The notes beneath the pieces are model-generated. The model did not search any database. It saw nothing but the letters and a program-made list of their open reading frames with translations, and was not told where the DNA came from. From assembly GCA_017539025.1 (NCBI GenBank), contig JAFYHT010000030.1:1-53942 (forward strand): a DNA stretch of 53,942 nucleotides, given 5' to 3'. The position numbers were made by a program, and so were the translations under genes. The stretch comes from Erysipelotrichaceae bacterium (GTDB lineage: Bacteria > Bacillota_I > Bacilli_A > Erysipelotrichales > Erysipelotrichaceae). Positions 51,282-53,942 of this stretch are shown here, piece after piece (the stretch's first letter is position 1; every line of letters begins with the position of its first letter).

Positions 51282-51591
51282 TTTTATAAACTAATTCTTC
51301 CAGTCTTGAAATCCTCTTGAGGACATCGACAGAACTGTAGGAAGTGGTATTGGAAAGATCGAATGCCATCTTTCTTCCTTCCAGTTCGATATTCTTGGCA
51401 GTCAGATCCTTGATCTGATTCTGCAGAGTTGCTACAGCATCCAAAAGCTGCTGGATGTTTTCTTCCATGATCTGGTAATCTTCCAGAACACTGTCCAAGA
51501 AAGCATCTACTTCTGCAGGTGAGTAGCCTTTAAAGTCGATATTGAACTCTTTATTGAGAATTTCTTCCGGTGTGAGGTTCAGCTTTTCCAT
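51277..51591 (-). CDS. gpsB: Cell division protein GpsB (DivIVA family)
   Basis: 104 aa. DivIVA-type membrane-binding N-terminus (LTPEEILNKEFNIDFKGYSPAEVDAFLDSVLEDY), a coiled coil (about residues 36-72) and a short C-terminal trimerisation part. It coordinates penicillin-binding proteins at the septum. AAAGGAG is placed before the ATG. rnpB follows immediately, the conserved Bacillota order. Confidence 0.92.
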   Translation of the reverse strand: MEKLNLTPEEILNKEFNIDFKGYSPAEVDAFLDSVLEDYQIMEENIQQLLDAVATLQNQIKDLTAKNIELEGRKMAFDLSNTTSYSSVDVLKRISRLEELVYKK

Positions 51592-51608
51592 ATATATCTC
51601 CTTTTACA

Positions 51609-51637
51609 ATATTAACCTAAAAACAGGCGTCATTCAA
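51609..51637 (-). promoter_or_regulatory. gpsB promoter
   Basis: TTGAAT (51637-51632), 17-base spacer, TAATAT (51614-51609) on the minus strand. It would also drive rnpB. Confidence 0.65.
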
Positions 51638-51642
51638 GATAA

Positions 51643-51673
51643 TTGGCATTTTAATGTATCAATATTATATAAT
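51643..51673 (+). promoter_or_regulatory. recU-pbp1A promoter
   Basis: TTGGCA (51643-51648) and TATAAT (51668-51673); the 19-base spacer is long, and TATATA two bases earlier would give 17. An AGGTGAAAAT ribosome binding site follows. Confidence 0.5.
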
Positions 51674-51690
51674 AAATTTTAGGTGAAAAT

Positions 51691-52254
51691 ATGAAGTATC
51701 CTAACAGCAGCAAAGTTTATGTCAAACCGAATGTTTCTGCAGGAAACCGCGGAATGTCTCTGGAAGAAGACATAAACCGGACCAACAGGTATTACCTCAC
51801 AGAAGATACCGCTGTCATTCACAAAAAGCCGACTCCGATCACGATCGTGAAAGTCGACTATCCGAAAAGAAGTGCAGCCAAGATCACCGAGGCTTACTTC
51901 AAACTTGCTTCAACGACCGACTATAACGGTATCTTTAAGGGGAGATACATCGATTTTGAAGCAAAGGAATGTGAATCACAAACTTCATTTCCATTTTCAT
52001 CTATTCACGAACATCAGATAAAGCATCTGAAGGACGTGATCAGGCACGGGGCAATCGCCTTTATCATCCTGAGGATGACTCACTATGATAAAGACTTTCT
52101 AATTAAAGCAAATGAGTTTATCGAGTTTTACGAATCCGGAAAAAGGAAGTCTCTTCCCTATTCCTGGATTCAGGAAAACGGTTTTGAAATACAAAAAAGT
52201 TATACAAAACCGTGCGATTATCTGAAAACGGCAGAAAAGGTCTTTGAATTGTAG
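51691..52254 (+). CDS. recU: Holliday junction resolvase RecU
   Basis: 187 aa. NRGMSLEEDINRTNRYYL, the nuclease core GRYIDFEAKE and the region SIHEHQIKHL match the family. It resolves Holliday junctions in recombination. The gene precedes the class A PBP gene by 8 bases, the usual recU-ponA pair of Bacillota. Confidence 0.95.
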   Translation: MKYPNSSKVYVKPNVSAGNRGMSLEEDINRTNRYYLTEDTAVIHKKPTPITIVKVDYPKRSAAKITEAYFKLASTTDYNGIFKGRYIDFEAKECESQTSFPFSSIHEHQIKHLKDVIRHGAIAFIILRMTHYDKDFLIKANEFIEFYESGKRKSLPYSWIQENGFEIQKSYTKPCDYLKTAEKVFEL

Positions 52255-52262
52255 GTGAACTT

Positions 52263-53942
52263 ATGGCAAGTCAAACAAAAAAGAAAAGAAAAATAAACAA
52301 AGTCAATGTATGGGCAGCGATCGTTTCGATCATTGCTGCACTGGGACTCATCGGTCTGATCGCAGGTATCGGTCTGATCGCTACCCTTCTCAGGAATAAA
52401 CCGACACTCAATGTGGCGGATTTTGAGCAGGCAGAATCATCAGTCGTCTATGACTCTCAAGGCGAAGAGATCGCCAATTTGGGTACAGTCATCAGACAGA
52501 ACGTTGAATATGAAGAGATCCCTAACTGTGTCGTTGATGCCTTCGTTGCCATAGAAGACTCCCGTTATTTCCAGCACAATGGATTTGATGTACCGCGTTT
52601 CACAAAAGCGATTTTAGAAAACATCAGGACTCTGTCCTTTGGACAAGGCGGTTCCACATTCACCATGCAGCTTGTCAAGAACACCTATTTCACCAATGAT
52701 GATACCGGAGAACAGGCAGCCAGAAGCGGTGCCAGCGGTGTCAGAAGAAAAGTTCAGGAGATCGCTCTGGCGATGGAACTGGAAAAAGCCAAATCAAAGC
52801 AAGATATATTTGAATCCTATGTCAATAAGCTGAATTTCGGCGGATCCAACAATATCAGAGGTATCCAGAAAGCTGCTCAGTACTACTTCGGCAAAGACCT
52901 GCAGGAATGTAACCTTGTTGAAGGTGCTCTGCTGGCCGGTGTCATCAATGCGCCAAACTACTACAATCCTTTCTACAACCTGGAAGCAGCGCAAGAAAGA
53001 GTTATTGAAGTCTTATATCAGATGAGGAACCACGGATATATCTCCAAGGCAGAATATGAACTGGCAAAATCCGTCAGGATCGAAGATCTGCTCAATGACC
53101 CTTACAAGAATGATAAAGACGGAGAAGGAATTCCTTATCAGGCATATATCGATCAGGTCGTTTCGGAAGTCATGGAACTGACAAACCTTGATCCGTACAC
53201 GACAACGATGCATATCTACACCTATATGAATAAAGGCATTCAGGAAGAAATGGATGCCATCCAGGCCGGAAACATGGATGAAGACTATCTGCAGTTCCCT
53301 GATGATTTCTTCGAATGTGCTTCTGTCTGTATCAAAAATTCGACCGGTGAAGTCGTCGGTATCATGGGCGGAAGAAATTACGCCAACGGAGGACAGCTAT
53401 TACTGAACCATGCGACTGAACAGTACAAACAGCCCGGTTCCAAGATCAAACCGATCCTGGACTATGCCCTCGCCTTTGAAAATCTGGGATGGGCAACAGA
53501 CCATGTCCTGACCGATAAACCGATGTACTATGACAATGTTTCAAAGATCATCGTACAGAATGACTCCGGAACATATGTCGGTGATGTCACTTTAAAACAG
53601 GCAGTCGGTATGTCGATCAATACCTGTGCGATCCAGACTCTTGAAGCAGTCCTGAACGCAAAGAAATACGAATATGTCGTCAACTATGCACAATCATTAG
53701 GCTATGACTTCACATTGGATGATTTCAACGTTCAGTATGCGATCGGCGGTACGACTTGTGAAGTCACTCCTTATCAGCATGCGGCAGCATATGCAGCGAT
53801 TATGAACTATGGTTCCTACAATAAACCGCATACGATCTCAAGGATCGAATTCACTAACGGCAAGTCCCCTATCACTCCGGTATATACATCTGAGCAGGTC
53901 ATCTCTGAAGCAGCGGCTTTTCTTACAACTGAGTTGATGTAT
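52263..53942 (+). CDS. ponA: Class A penicillin-binding protein 1A (partial; C-terminus outside window)
   Basis: 560 codons visible. Short basic cytoplasmic N-terminus, a membrane anchor (residues about 17-43), then a glycosyltransferase domain with EDSRYFQHNGFD and GGSTFTMQLVKN, and the beginning of the transpeptidase with PGSKIKP (SxxK, catalytic serine) and SIN (SxN). It polymerises and cross-links peptidoglycan and is a known partner of GpsB, encoded nearby. AGGTGA before the ATG at 52263. Confidence 0.95.
   Translation, partial: MASQTKKKRKINKVNVWAAIVSIIAALGLIGLIAGIGLIATLLRNKPTLNVADFEQAESSVVYDSQGEEIANLGTVIRQNVEYEEIPNCVVDAFVAIEDSRYFQHNGFDVPRFTKAILENIRTLSFGQGGSTFTMQLVKNTYFTNDDTGEQAARSGASGVRRKVQEIALAMELEKAKSKQDIFESYVNKLNFGGSNNIRGIQKAAQYYFGKDLQECNLVEGALLAGVINAPNYYNPFYNLEAAQERVIEVLYQMRNHGYISKAEYELAKSVRIEDLLNDPYKNDKDGEGIPYQAYIDQVVSEVMELTNLDPYTTTMHIYTYMNKGIQEEMDAIQAGNMDEDYLQFPDDFFECASVCIKNSTGEVVGIMGGRNYANGGQLLLNHATEQYKQPGSKIKPILDYALAFENLGWATDHVLTDKPMYYDNVSKIIVQNDSGTYVGDVTLKQAVGMSINTCAIQTLEAVLNAKKYEYVVNYAQSLGYDFTLDDFNVQYAIGGTTCEVTPYQHAAAYAAIMNYGSYNKPHTISRIEFTNGKSPITPVYTSEQVISEAAAFLTTELMY

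Noticed and set aside
1..53942. CRISPR array, prophage, integrative element, toxin-antitoxin or other defence locus
   Set aside because: No regularly spaced repeats, integrase, phage structural genes or toxin pairs were seen; the only mobile element is the IS at 21733-22966.

Overview
The window reads as a chromosomal segment of a low-to-mid GC Bacillota bacterium, most likely class Erysipelotrichia. Reasons: sufCDSUB order, a type B RNase P RNA next to gpsB, PrkC/PrpC signalling, RNase Y, RecU, GpsB, an L20-type infC leader, a lysine riboswitch, and close similarity in style to Erysipelotrichaceae proteins. The assignment is inference; there is no rRNA or other phylogenetic anchor. Gene density is very high, most intergenic gaps are below 150 bp, and nearly everything is core housekeeping.

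Layout. 1-3932 (minus): nusB-xseA-xseB-ispA-dxs-like. 3990-4574: a DUF5662 protein, transcribed divergently. 4552-7884 (minus): TSCPD protein, lspA, rluD-type synthase, rhomboid protease, dCMP deaminase. 7978-9417: gltX. 9467-13337: hypB, a 949-aa flavo-iron-sulfur oxidoreductase, hypA. 13359-14826 (minus): infC-rpmI-rplT with leader, then tRNA-Glu. 14905-17483: lysine riboswitch and an amino-acid ABC importer. 17516-19743 (minus): rdgB, a Lit/DUF1461 membrane protein, trmL, a phosphodiesterase. 19872-21715 (minus): pfkB-type kinase and phoH. 21733-22966: a complete IS1595-like element with 8-bp target duplication. 23008-28541 (minus): CNNM/CBS protein, rsmE-mtaB-MurE-like-deoC, rpsU. 28677-31045 (minus): ftsA-like and ftsZ. 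31166: rpmB. 31406-38847 (minus): priA-rsmB-rlmN-prpC-prkC-rpe. 38872-43455 (minus): sufCDSUB. 43597-45855: two secreted-protein chaperone-like genes and hit. 45910-48236 (minus): rny-ymdB. 48366: a Cof-type HAD phosphatase. 49175-50844 (minus): pgsA and recA. 50947-51591 (minus): gpsB and rnpB. 51691 to the end: recU and a class A penicillin-binding protein, cut by the window edge.

Several things stand out. (1) Many operons appear to begin leaderless: a TATAAT-like -10 box lies 6 or 7 bases before the ATG, with no ribosome binding site, beside other operons with ordinary Shine-Dalgarno sequences. (2) Three gene products keep the fold signature of DXS, MurE and FtsA but have lost their nucleotide- or cofactor-binding motifs, so they look like pseudoenzymes sitting in normal operon positions. 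(3) hypB and hypA bracket a large oxidoreductase without any hydrogenase gene in view; this is the best candidate for an undescribed system. (4) The IS transposase has an in-frame UGA after five codons, embedded in a pseudoknot-capable leader. (5) infC probably starts at AUA. (6) Terminator hairpins repeatedly contain the stop codon of the gene they end, and their T-tracts run into the next promoter.

All product calls rest on reading motifs by eye; no database search was possible.
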